From an uncultured Bacteroidales bacterium (GTDB taxonomy: Bacteria > Bacteroidota > Bacteroidia > Bacteroidales > UBA932): DNA of 64,000 bases. The stretch spans positions 1 to 64,000 of the forward strand of contig CASFPH010000005.1 in the NCBI GenBank assembly GCA_949296645.1, read 5' to 3'. The translations under genes and the position numbers were made by a program. Below the pieces are notes generated by a model. It was not told where the DNA came from. It searched no databases and saw only the letters and a program-made list of their open reading frames with translations. Below, one piece after another: positions 54,485 through 62,946 of the stretch (the first letter of the stretch is position 1; every line of letters begins with the position of its first letter).

Positions 54485-55941
54485 TTTCGGCCTCCGAATT
54501 TTGACAATGCCTTAAGCAGAATATTACGGATATCATAATATTCTTCGCATCTGTAGACTTTCTCATACATGAATATCACTATCGCCGCTCCAGCGGCAAC
54601 CTGGACCGCAAGTTCCAGCCAGTACGGCAGACCGGCAAGCGACACCGGCCATACGGCGCACATCATGACAAGAGATATTGCAAGAACAGGAAGCACATCC
54701 CTCATATGATCGGCAAAGGAGTATTCCATCACCTTGGATACTGAAATTCCCGTAATGACGAAGACTATGAAATGCACACCTACCATACCCCAGAGCAGTG
54801 CATCTATGCTTATATAGATACCAAGCAGTACAGGCACCACGGCCAGAACCGTTTTCAGAATTTCAAGATAAAGGGTAAGATCCGAACGCCCGTTGGCGTT
54901 TATCATGTTGCCCCCGCACATTATGACAGGGACAAACAGGCCCGAAAGGCACAATATCCTGAGATAGTGTACTGCGGGAATCCACTGGTCTCCGAACAGG
55001 GTAAGGATGGCAGCGTCAGCTACGGCTATCAGCCCGGCTACGGAAGTAAATGAAATGAGAACCGTAGTCCTGAGGACCTTCCTGTAGGCCCGTACCTGCC
55101 TTTCCTTCTCGTCCTGAATAGATGCCAGAACCGGAAAACTCACTCTCTGCATCACCAGAGCCACATTTTGAGTAACCATATTTCTGAATTTGTCAGCTCT
55201 TGAATACTGTCCCAGCACGGAAGCGGTATATACCTTTCCTATGATTATCGAATATATCTCGTTCCACACTATGCCTATTATGGAAGCCAGCTGCAGCCTT
55301 CCTCCGAATGCGAACATCTCCTTGAGACTGCTCCAGGAAAAACGAAGAGAAGGTTTCCATTCCGAGAACAACCAGAGCAAAAGTGCCGTTATTCCGGCTC
55401 TGGATATCTGCAGGGCTACCAGGCTCCACACACCGAAACCAGCGTAAGCCATCCATATGCTGACAACCCCGCTTACAAAAGAAGAAAGCAGAGAAATTAC
55501 AGCCTGTGTCCTGAAATCTATTTTTTTTATGAATATTGCCTTCTGGACAATGGCAGCGGCAGATATAAGAATGGAAAGTCCGAGAACCCTGACCATCGGA
55601 ACCAGAACCGGCTGATTGAAAAACGAAGCTATATACGGAGATGAAAAATAAAGCACTCCATAAAGCAGAAGGGCCGTAGCGAAATTGAAATAAAAGACAG
55701 TATCCAGATCACCCCCGGAAAGATTTTTCTTTCTTGTAAGAGCAGCCGTAAAGCCGCTGTCAACCAAGGAAGTCGACAGTGTAATGAATATTGCGGTCAT
55801 ACCGACCAATCCGAATTCGGACGGAGTAAGCAGGCGTGCAAGTACAAGATTGACAAGTGCGAGAAGTCCGGTACCAGCGACATTCTCCACGAATCCCCAG
55901 CTTACTCCCTTGGCCGTCTTATGCTTAAGTTCTCCTTCCAT
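54481..55941 (-). CDS. Polysaccharide flippase (MOP/PST family, Wzx-like)
   Basis: The 486-residue protein has about 12-14 membrane helices and the family start KTAKGVSWGFVENVAGTGLLALVNLVLARLLTPSEFGLVGM. It would flip lipid-linked repeat units across the inner membrane. It lies between a GT4 gene (12 nt) and a GT2 gene (ATGA). A polymerase is not present in the window, so this is only part of an assembly set. Confidence 0.92.
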   Translation of the reverse strand: MEGELKHKTAKGVSWGFVENVAGTGLLALVNLVLARLLTPSEFGLVGMTAIFITLSTSLVDSGFTAALTRKKNLSGGDLDTVFYFNFATALLLYGVLYFSSPYIASFFNQPVLVPMVRVLGLSILISAAAIVQKAIFIKKIDFRTQAVISLLSSFVSGVVSIWMAYAGFGVWSLVALQISRAGITALLLWLFSEWKPSLRFSWSSLKEMFAFGGRLQLASIIGIVWNEIYSIIIGKVYTASVLGQYSRADKFRNMVTQNVALVMQRVSFPVLASIQDEKERQVRAYRKVLRTTVLISFTSVAGLIAVADAAILTLFGDQWIPAVHYLRILCLSGLFVPVIMCGGNMINANGRSDLTLYLEILKTVLAVVPVLLGIYISIDALLWGMVGVHFIVFVITGISVSKVMEYSFADHMRDVLPVLAISLVMMCAVWPVSLAGLPYWLELAVQVAAGAAIVIFMYEKVYRCEEYYDIRNILLKALSKFGGRK

Positions 55942-55953
55942 GTTGATTTACAA

Positions 55954-57075
55954 TCATTTTTCAAGTATTTTGAGGTATTCCGAAACCATGGTTCCGACGT
56001 TGTCTTTCCACCCGTAATGTTCTTCCACCCGCAATCTCGCCGCAACGGAAAATTCCCTGCGTAAATTTCCGTCAGCAGCAAGTTTCTTCATTGCGGCTGC
56101 AGCCGCATCCGGATCTTCAGAGGGGACGATAATACCTGTAACCCCATCTTCAATCACCTCAGTAAAACCTTTTGCCGACGACGCGATCACAGGAATACCG
56201 CACGACATAGCCTCGACGACAGATACCCCGAAACTCTCTTCTCTCGAAAGGAAAACAGCCACATCGAAACCCGAATATACATCAGGAAGCAAAGAATTGT
56301 CCACGTACCCGTAAAACGTTATTTCATCTCCGTAACCTGTATCGGAAGCAAGCCTTTCAAGCGATTTCCTGTCGGGTCCGTCACCGACGATTGCAAGCGA
56401 TGCTTCCATCTCGGGTGCAGATTTTCTCATTGAGGAATATGCCTTGATCAGCGTATCTATTCCGTATTTGCGCGAAAGCGTTTTTACAGTACCGAATACG
56501 ATTCTGCTTTCATGACTGCAGGAATCGTTTACGCGACACCTTCTGTTTCTGAAATGCGAAGTATCAACCCCGAACGGGGTTATACCTATGTCCGCATGAA
56601 GGTACCTTTGCGTCTCTTCTGCCATAACCTGGCTTGTGGAAAGAACCCTGTCGGCCCTGCCCAGCACAAATTCCACAGCCTTTCTGTTTATCGGCGACTT
56701 TTTCGGAAACTCATAGATATCGCTTCCCCATACCGAAACGACAAATGGGTGGAACCCTGAAAGCGCAGCTATAAAAGCATAGCTGGTCACATAATGTGCA
56801 TGCAGAATATCCGGTTTTTCGAACCTTATTATCCGTCTGAGTTCCGAAACGGCATGCATATGTGCATGGAGTGAAAAAAAAGCGGAAACAATCCTGTTTT
56901 TCCTTCTCCTGTAACCGAAAAGATCATAGCTGTACACACTTACATCTGACGGATATGAAAATTTTTCGACCGGTGTAATGGAATACAATACCATGCCGAG
57001 TCCTCTTTCCGCAAGGGAAGTGACCCATCTGTATGTATGTATGCTGTTTGCATCGGAAACGATCAGTACTTTCAT
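55954..57075 (-). CDS. GT4 glycosyltransferase
   Basis: The 373-residue GT-B enzyme has VLIVSDANSIHTYRWVTSLAE at the start, DILHAHYVTSYAFIAALSG near residue 85, FGTVKTLSRKYGIDTLIKAY near 200 and ESFGVSVVEAMSCGIPVIAS (Ex7E motif) near 285. The open frame runs to 57201, but the ATG at 57075 gives the standard start. First gene of the leftward flippase/GT2 group. Confidence 0.9.
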   Translation of the reverse strand: MKVLIVSDANSIHTYRWVTSLAERGLGMVLYSITPVEKFSYPSDVSVYSYDLFGYRRRKNRIVSAFFSLHAHMHAVSELRRIIRFEKPDILHAHYVTSYAFIAALSGFHPFVVSVWGSDIYEFPKKSPINRKAVEFVLGRADRVLSTSQVMAEETQRYLHADIGITPFGVDTSHFRNRRCRVNDSCSHESRIVFGTVKTLSRKYGIDTLIKAYSSMRKSAPEMEASLAIVGDGPDRKSLERLASDTGYGDEITFYGYVDNSLLPDVYSGFDVAVFLSREESFGVSVVEAMSCGIPVIASSAKGFTEVIEDGVTGIIVPSEDPDAAAAAMKKLAADGNLRREFSVAARLRVEEHYGWKDNVGTMVSEYLKILEK

Positions 57076-57237
57076 CTCAAAAACAAATATGAATTGTAAA
57101 AATAGCCAATATTGGCAAAGAACGAACATTTTTTTTACATTCGCATAGGGGTTTTTGCGAAGTGATGCGTTATATCGGTGAAAGCGCCCCGGCCGGGACA
57201 CGTAAACGAATAACGAAAATATTTAAACTGAAAAAAA

Positions 57238-57870
57238 ATGAAAGCGAAAATCATAACATTGTCATTGGGCATCCTTGCAAGCATCAATATTCTATCCGCA
57301 CAGGAAACTTCCAGAAACTTCACTCCGTCAGAGAACAGACACGAGATAAGGCTCTCCATGAGTGACGGACTCACCCTGTCTTCATCGAATATCCTTGGAA
57401 CCGGCATTTCGGATGCAATTCTTGGAACAAAAAGAAGCAAGCAGAAAAACACCGGAGTATTCGGTCTGGGTTACAGGTATTCGATAAAGAGATTCAGAGT
57501 AGGCGCCGACCTCGGATTTGCCAGAATGACGGCGGAAACCGCCCTTAACGGAGAAGAAAAGGCCTCAATAAAGGAAAACGATCTCAACTTCCTCGTACTC
57601 CCAGCAGGCGAATATACATATTTCAGAAGAGGACTGGTAGAACTTTACGGTTCGGCTGCGGCTGGAGTGAACATCTCAAGACACTCTGAAAGTCCGATAG
57701 GAAAAACAGCAGGCAAAAACGAACTTGCCAAACCGTACACGTCAGTAAACTTCGCATATCAGGTAAATCCGATTGCAATAAGAGTGGGGAACGACAGAAT
57801 AGGAGGATTCGTAGAAGCGGGACTCGGACACAAAGGATTCGTTACCGCAGGTCTGAGCCTTAAATTCTAA
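57238..57870 (+). CDS. Outer-membrane beta-barrel protein
   Basis: The 210-residue product has a signal peptide (MKAKIITLSLGILASINILSA) and alternating-residue strands with a GLGYRYSIKRFRVGADLGFARM-type pattern, ending in VTAGLSLKF with a C-terminal Phe. It looks like a small OmpX/OmpW-like barrel of about eight strands. Its stop codon abuts the ATG of the sigma factor gene with no gap, so it belongs to that operon. Upstream, a weak promoter-like TACATTCG at 57136-57143 lies 21 nt behind a TTG. Confidence 0.8.
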   Translation: MKAKIITLSLGILASINILSAQETSRNFTPSENRHEIRLSMSDGLTLSSSNILGTGISDAILGTKRSKQKNTGVFGLGYRYSIKRFRVGADLGFARMTAETALNGEEKASIKENDLNFLVLPAGEYTYFRRGLVELYGSAAAGVNISRHSESPIGKTAGKNELAKPYTSVNFAYQVNPIAIRVGNDRIGGFVEAGLGHKGFVTAGLSLKF

Positions 57871-58437
57871 ATGCGAAACAGGATTATGAAACCAACCAGA
57901 AAAGAGCGGTTCAGATATATATTCCAGAAACATTATCCATGGCTATGTCAGATAGCCTATGGATATGTTCGCAATGAAAAGGAAAGCGAAGACATAGTAC
58001 AGGAAGTCTTTATCAGCATGTGGAACAAAGGTAAAGACAACATGCCTGAAAAAGAATTCGCAGCATATGCAACCGTATGCGTAAAAAACAGCTGTATTTC
58101 CCATATCAGGAAAAACAGGTCTGTCACAGTGCAGATCGACAAATCCCCTGAAGCGCACAACATTCATAATCCTGAACGCAGTGAAGATTCCGCACTGATG
58201 CTGAAAAAAGCGGAAGAAGCCGTCGGGATACTGCCCGAAAAATGCAGGGAAATATTCCTGATGAACAAAGTGGAAAAATTCAAATACAGGGAAATCTCGG
58301 CAAAACTCGGAATCTCCGAAAAAACCGTTGAGAACCAGATGGGAAAAGCCATCAGACTCATACGGGAATACATAGCCGCAAACCCGCTGGCAATAATACT
58401 GATTACCACACTAACCTTTTTCATAAACTGCATGTAA
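57871..58437 (+). CDS. ECF-type RNA polymerase sigma factor
   Basis: The 188-residue protein has sigma region 2 (FQKHYPWLCQIAYGYVRNEKESEDIVQEVFISMW) and region 4 (LPEKCREIFLMNKVEKFKYREISAKLGISEKTVENQMGKAIRLI). It is of the Bacteroidetes FecI-like class. The last 18 residues (NPLAIILITTLTFFINCM) are hydrophobic, like a membrane anchor. The FecR anti-sigma gene follows after 1 nt, then a TonB receptor. Confidence 0.93.
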   Translation: MRNRIMKPTRKERFRYIFQKHYPWLCQIAYGYVRNEKESEDIVQEVFISMWNKGKDNMPEKEFAAYATVCVKNSCISHIRKNRSVTVQIDKSPEAHNIHNPERSEDSALMLKKAEEAVGILPEKCREIFLMNKVEKFKYREISAKLGISEKTVENQMGKAIRLIREYIAANPLAIILITTLTFFINCM

Positions 58438-58438
58438 C

Positions 58439-59407
58439 ATGAATTCACCGGACAAGATAGATATACTGCTCGCAAAACACCTGTCGGGAGAAAAAATCAC
58501 CCGGAAAGAAAGGGAAGAAATAGAAAAATGGATTTCAGAACACAGGGAAGAATACGACAATCTGGAAAAACTGACAGGCAAAAGCGCAAATGAATGCAGG
58601 AAGGAAACCGGATTTCCGATGTTCGATCCGGGGCAGGCATGGAACAGGATTGAAAAAAGACTTCGCCCGCAAAGGAAAGGCATATACCTTACATTTACCG
58701 TTTCGGCAGCCGCATGCATATTGCTGCTGTTCACTATGGGTCTGTTTCTTAAATCTGGAACAGAGACTGAACAACACGAATACTTTGCATCCGCGACTGA
58801 CGGAAATACAGAAGAAACTCTGCCGGACGGTTCAAGGATAGTACTTGCACGGAATTCGGAAATATACTACATCACTGACAAAAAGGACGGATCAAGAAAA
58901 GCCCGACTTAAAGGGAAAGCATTTTTCGAAGTTGCAGCATCCGAAGGAAGGACATTCTCCGTAAGCACAGGAGACATGAAGGTTACCGTTCTCGGCACAT
59001 CTTTCATCATCGATGCTTCAACTGAATCAGAAAAGTCAGTACTTGTAAAAAGCGGAAAAGTCAAGGTCGAGGCCAAAGACGGAACCCTCATACTGCAACG
59101 CAACGAAAAAGCCGAAATCTCCGACAAAGGAATTTCAAAAACTCTCATAGACGACCCTGAAACGGTCTTTATTATGGACACGGCAGACAGGATACTTCCA
59201 TTCAACGACACTACGATTGCAGAAATGGCCGAAATACTGAAAAAGGAAGCCGGTCTGACAATTGAATTCGATGCAAAAATAGGGAACAGGAGAATAAGCA
59301 CTAAAGCAGACCCGGACAAGCCTGAAGAAATCGTAAGGGAAATTGCATATATTTGCGGAGCAGATTATAAAAAACTGGCAGAGCGGCACTACAGACTGTC
59401 TTACTGA
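58439..59407 (+). CDS. FecR-family anti-sigma factor/signal transducer
   Basis: The 322-residue protein has a cytoplasmic N-terminal part (about 1-80), a single membrane helix (TFTVSAAACILLLFTMGLF, about 82-100) and the periplasmic FecR domain (ATDGNTEETLPDGSRIVLARNSEIYY, LKGKAFFEVA, VLGTSFII) with a C-terminal STN-like end. It would hold the sigma factor until the receptor signals. It overlaps the next gene by one base (TGATG). Confidence 0.92.
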   Translation: MNSPDKIDILLAKHLSGEKITRKEREEIEKWISEHREEYDNLEKLTGKSANECRKETGFPMFDPGQAWNRIEKRLRPQRKGIYLTFTVSAAACILLLFTMGLFLKSGTETEQHEYFASATDGNTEETLPDGSRIVLARNSEIYYITDKKDGSRKARLKGKAFFEVAASEGRTFSVSTGDMKVTVLGTSFIIDASTESEKSVLVKSGKVKVEAKDGTLILQRNEKAEISDKGISKTLIDDPETVFIMDTADRILPFNDTTIAEMAEILKKEAGLTIEFDAKIGNRRISTKADPDKPEEIVREIAYICGADYKKLAERHYRLSY

Positions 59408-61671
59408 TGAAATATAGAATCCTTACCATAGTTCTGATATTTTTATTATCAACATATGTAGCGCAGGCATATGTTCATGAAGCGGACGGTTCAAATCCTC
59501 TTGACAGAAAAATAGAACTGCCGGGAGGACTTCCGTCGCTTTTGGAATGGTTCGGACATATTGAAAGAGAAGGGAAGATAATAATATCGTATGACCCGGC
59601 GCAGATGGATCTTGCCAAACGTACCGGCATTTCAGGACAAGAAAAAAAATCAGGACACAAGAGAAAGACAAAGAAGGTAATGACAGTCAGGGATATTCTT
59701 AAAATTCTCCTGAAAGAATACCGTTATGAAACTGCCGTAACCGCTCATGACAGGATAGCATTACGTATAATCGGAAAACGCGGCATCCATGACGGCGACG
59801 ACTTGAGAAAGAAAGAAGAAAACGAGGAAAAGATTCTGGACGAAATAACGATAAATCCTTCATCCGGGAAAAACGAGCTTGACAGGAAATCGGCGTCATC
59901 TTCAATGTCTGTCAGTTCTTCAGATCCGATGTACCAGTTGAATTTCATGCCTGGAATAACAGGTTCTCCTGTAAGCGGCAACTTTCATGTAAACGGTGGA
60001 GGAAACGATGAAAACCTCATTCTTGTCGACGGCATTCCGGTATACCACCCTGGACATATAAACTCCCTGCGCTCGGCATTCAACGGAGATGCCATAAGGA
60101 GAATCACTTTCCATAAAGACTATTTTCCGACAAAATACGAAGGCAGGCTGTCCTCAATAACCGAAATAGAGCTGAAAGAAGGGGACAGAAAAGAAGAGAC
60201 GAGCATACTTTCCATCGATATGCCGTCAGCATCGGTAAATCTTGACGGGCCTTTGATAATGGACAGGCTGACATATTCTGTCGGGGCGCGCAGGAGCTGG
60301 CTTGACTTTTTCGACGAACTGTTGTCCGAAAGCGAAAGACTCAACCACTCGTTTTATGACTTCAACGCAAAAATCACATATCATATTACAAAGAAAACGA
60401 AAGCCAATGCCTTCGTATATTCTTCAGAAAACAGATATATCCTACCCGTCGAGAATAATGTCAGAAAAGAAGTACTCAAATGGGAAAACCGGATATACAG
60501 TCTGCAATTGAAAAGCCGTCTGAACGACAAACTTTCTGTCAACGGCTACGCTTCACTTACCGACTATTCGAACAGCGCCTATGCCAGGGAACTGAATCTC
60601 GAAACCTATGGATACCTGAAAAGCGGAATAAAGCATCTCAATCTCGGAACCGAATTCAAATTCATGCAGGATAACAGTTTCAACGCTGGATGGGGAGTAA
60701 AAATATCCAGGGAACTGTATAATCTGGCGGTATTCGGAAAAGAAAACGGAAACAGGACGGAACCGGTTACACAGATTTCGCTGTTTTACGACAATACCAT
60801 AAGGATAACCGGCAGTCTTCGTTCCGAAATAGGTATAAACCTTGTCTCATATAACCCCGACAATCACAGAAAATACATAAGTCTGCAGCCGAGACTGACC
60901 TTGAAATGGACAGTGACGGACAAAGATCTGCTGTTCATCAACTTCTCAAGAATGGAACAGTTCTACCATTATCTGAAATTTGAGGTTCTCAATCTTCCTA
61001 CCGACTTCATGATGCCGAGCATAGACAACTACAGGCCGAGTTCATCATGGTTCGGAGTATCAGGATGGAAACATTTTTTCAAGGCCGGCACACTTGAAAC
61101 ATCCATATATTACAAAAGCCGGGAAAACATAATGGCTCTGAGACCTGAAGAATATCCGTCAGACAACGGATGGGAAAAATATATAATGACAGGAAACGGA
61201 AAATGTTTCGGCTTTTCTGCACATCTAAACCTTAAATACAGGAAATTATCCACCCAGATTTCATATACATTTTCCAGGAGCCTGGAATCGTTCGGAAACG
61301 ACGGATACCCTGATAATCTGCCGTCTCTCCAGGATATACCGCATCTGTTCACATGCGCCGCGCGGCTCAGGCTGACGCAACATTCTTCGTTGTTTGCCGG
61401 AGGCATTGTAAAATCTGGAAAAGTAATCGATGTAAACGACATATACTACCAGATGTCAGCTGAAGATTTCAGAAGGAAAAGAGAAGCTTTCAACTATCGT
61501 CTTGATGCAGGCTATTCTTTCGAAAAAGAACTTAAAAAATGCACCATATCTATGAAAGCAGGCCTGTTCAACATAATAGGGAATCCTCCTGACGAGGAAA
61601 TCCTCGATTTCTATTCAGTAACCATACAACGCAACTGCCTGCCGTACGGATCATTCAGTCTCAGTTTCTGA
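59407..61671 (+). CDS. TonB-dependent transducer with N-terminal STN signalling domain
   Basis: The 754-residue product has a signal peptide (to about residue 21) and an STN domain of about 90 residues (LPSLLEWFGHIEREGKIIISYD to ETAVTAHDRIALRIIG). A charged linker and a plug domain follow (YQLNFMPGITGSPVSGNFHVNGG, ILVDGIPVYHPGHINSL), then a barrel of about 480 residues ending in SFSLSF. This is the FecA-type partner for the FecR and sigma genes just upstream. No carboxypeptidase-like domain and no SusD gene are present. The ligand is unknown. Confidence 0.9.
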   Translation: MKYRILTIVLIFLLSTYVAQAYVHEADGSNPLDRKIELPGGLPSLLEWFGHIEREGKIIISYDPAQMDLAKRTGISGQEKKSGHKRKTKKVMTVRDILKILLKEYRYETAVTAHDRIALRIIGKRGIHDGDDLRKKEENEEKILDEITINPSSGKNELDRKSASSSMSVSSSDPMYQLNFMPGITGSPVSGNFHVNGGGNDENLILVDGIPVYHPGHINSLRSAFNGDAIRRITFHKDYFPTKYEGRLSSITEIELKEGDRKEETSILSIDMPSASVNLDGPLIMDRLTYSVGARRSWLDFFDELLSESERLNHSFYDFNAKITYHITKKTKANAFVYSSENRYILPVENNVRKEVLKWENRIYSLQLKSRLNDKLSVNGYASLTDYSNSAYARELNLETYGYLKSGIKHLNLGTEFKFMQDNSFNAGWGVKISRELYNLAVFGKENGNRTEPVTQISLFYDNTIRITGSLRSEIGINLVSYNPDNHRKYISLQPRLTLKWTVTDKDLLFINFSRMEQFYHYLKFEVLNLPTDFMMPSIDNYRPSSSWFGVSGWKHFFKAGTLETSIYYKSRENIMALRPEEYPSDNGWEKYIMTGNGKCFGFSAHLNLKYRKLSTQISYTFSRSLESFGNDGYPDNLPSLQDIPHLFTCAARLRLTQHSSLFAGGIVKSGKVIDVNDIYYQMSAEDFRRKREAFNYRLDAGYSFEKELKKCTISMKAGLFNIIGNPPDEEILDFYSVTIQRNCLPYGSFSLSF

Positions 61672-61696
61672 TCCGCATTCCGGAACTCCGGCATGA

Positions 61697-62917
61697 TTAT
61701 CTGAAAACAAGTGTAAAGACCGTCTTTCCTGGATTGCTCGAAGTAAGGCGCAGCGTACCGTTGTGCAGCCTCATTATCTGCCTGGAAATACTCAGTCCCA
61801 GTCCGGTACCTGAAGATTTGGTAGTGTAAAAAGGCACGAATATCTCGCTGAGGCTCTCTTCCGAGACAGGTTCCCCGTTGTTCGCCACATTCAGGATCAC
61901 ACTCTCGGATGCATCTATACAGGCCGTCAGCTCTATCCTGTCAGCACCTGCCTGCATCGCGTTCTTGAGAAGGTTGACAAGTATCTGGGATATCTGGTCC
62001 TCATCGACATAGAGTATTATGTCATCCGACTTTTCGTTGAAAACCATTGCCGTACCCGAGGCGTTCGCCTGCTCCTCCACAAGCTTGAACACCCTTGCCA
62101 CTATATCCCTGAGATACACCACCTTTCTTACAGGGGCCGGTATATGCGTAAGATTGCGGTACGATGCCACGAATTTCATAAGCCCCCTCGAAGAGGAAAG
62201 TATTGTCTCAAGCCCCTCTTTCACATCAATATCGGAACGCGTGTCTCCCGAATACTTCAGCAGCGCCTCGCTGAGCGACGCAATCGGAGTAACAGTATTC
62301 ATTATCTCGTGAGTAAGCACACGTACAAGCTTTGTCCACGATACCGATTCATTTTCATCTATTTCACCGCTTATATCGTTGAATGCTATGATCCTGACAT
62401 CCCTCTCAGCTATCCTCGCGGAAGAAGACCTGACAAGCACTACACGTCTGGAGATCTCGTTCATGAAGTCCGCCCTCTCCTCATGACCGTTCCTAACCCT
62501 GCTGAAGGCCTCCATGATCGAAGGAGAAACACGCTCAAGCTGCCTTATGTTTGAAACAGAAGATATGCCCAGTATAGCGAGAGCCGAGGAGTTGGAATAT
62601 ACAACATGGCCGTCGGCATCATCTACCACCATCACACCGGTACTTACATTGTCCAGCATCGCCCCGTAATATTTCTCTCGTTCTGATATGGTTCTGCGTT
62701 TCTTTTCGAAAAGCAGCCTCATCCTGTTCAGTATACGGTTGAACCTGCGCGTAAGAAACCTGTCCTCCCTGAAGGAAAAGTTGAGTTCCTCATCCTCCAT
62801 GGCATCGAGCAGATAAGATATCCGCCTGTTCATTCTGGAAGAACTGAACCTCATCCCCAGCAGGAAAAACAGGACGCATACCGCGGCAACCGGGATAAAA
62901 AAAGAAGAGAAGTCCAT
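61697..62917 (-). CDS. NtrY/NtrB-like sensor histidine kinase
   Basis: The 406-residue kinase has one N-terminal membrane helix (residues 4-22), a PAS-like domain (MLDNVSTGVMVVDDADGHVVYSNSSALAILG), a phosphoacceptor box VRVLTHEIMNTVTPI (His near residue 203) and ATPase boxes (NLLKNAMQAG, GTGLGLSISRQIM). It follows the sigma-54 activator by 29 nt, so the pair is one operon. The signal is unknown; nearly all of it lies in the cytoplasm. Confidence 0.92.
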   Translation of the reverse strand: MDFSSFFIPVAAVCVLFFLLGMRFSSSRMNRRISYLLDAMEDEELNFSFREDRFLTRRFNRILNRMRLLFEKKRRTISEREKYYGAMLDNVSTGVMVVDDADGHVVYSNSSALAILGISSVSNIRQLERVSPSIMEAFSRVRNGHEERADFMNEISRRVVLVRSSSARIAERDVRIIAFNDISGEIDENESVSWTKLVRVLTHEIMNTVTPIASLSEALLKYSGDTRSDIDVKEGLETILSSSRGLMKFVASYRNLTHIPAPVRKVVYLRDIVARVFKLVEEQANASGTAMVFNEKSDDIILYVDEDQISQILVNLLKNAMQAGADRIELTACIDASESVILNVANNGEPVSEESLSEIFVPFYTTKSSGTGLGLSISRQIMRLHNGTLRLTSSNPGKTVFTLVFR

Positions 62918-62946
62918 AAATCAGCGACAATATATCAACCTGTATA

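Noticed and set aside
57105..57116. Palindrome GCCAATATTGGC upstream of the GT4 gene
   Set aside because: A single 12-bp AT-centred palindrome with no matching copy noticed; too little to call an operator.
57188..57197. Palindrome CCCGGCCGGG in the leader of the sigma-factor operon
   Set aside because: GC-rich and self-complementary, but it has no loop and no second site; could be chance.
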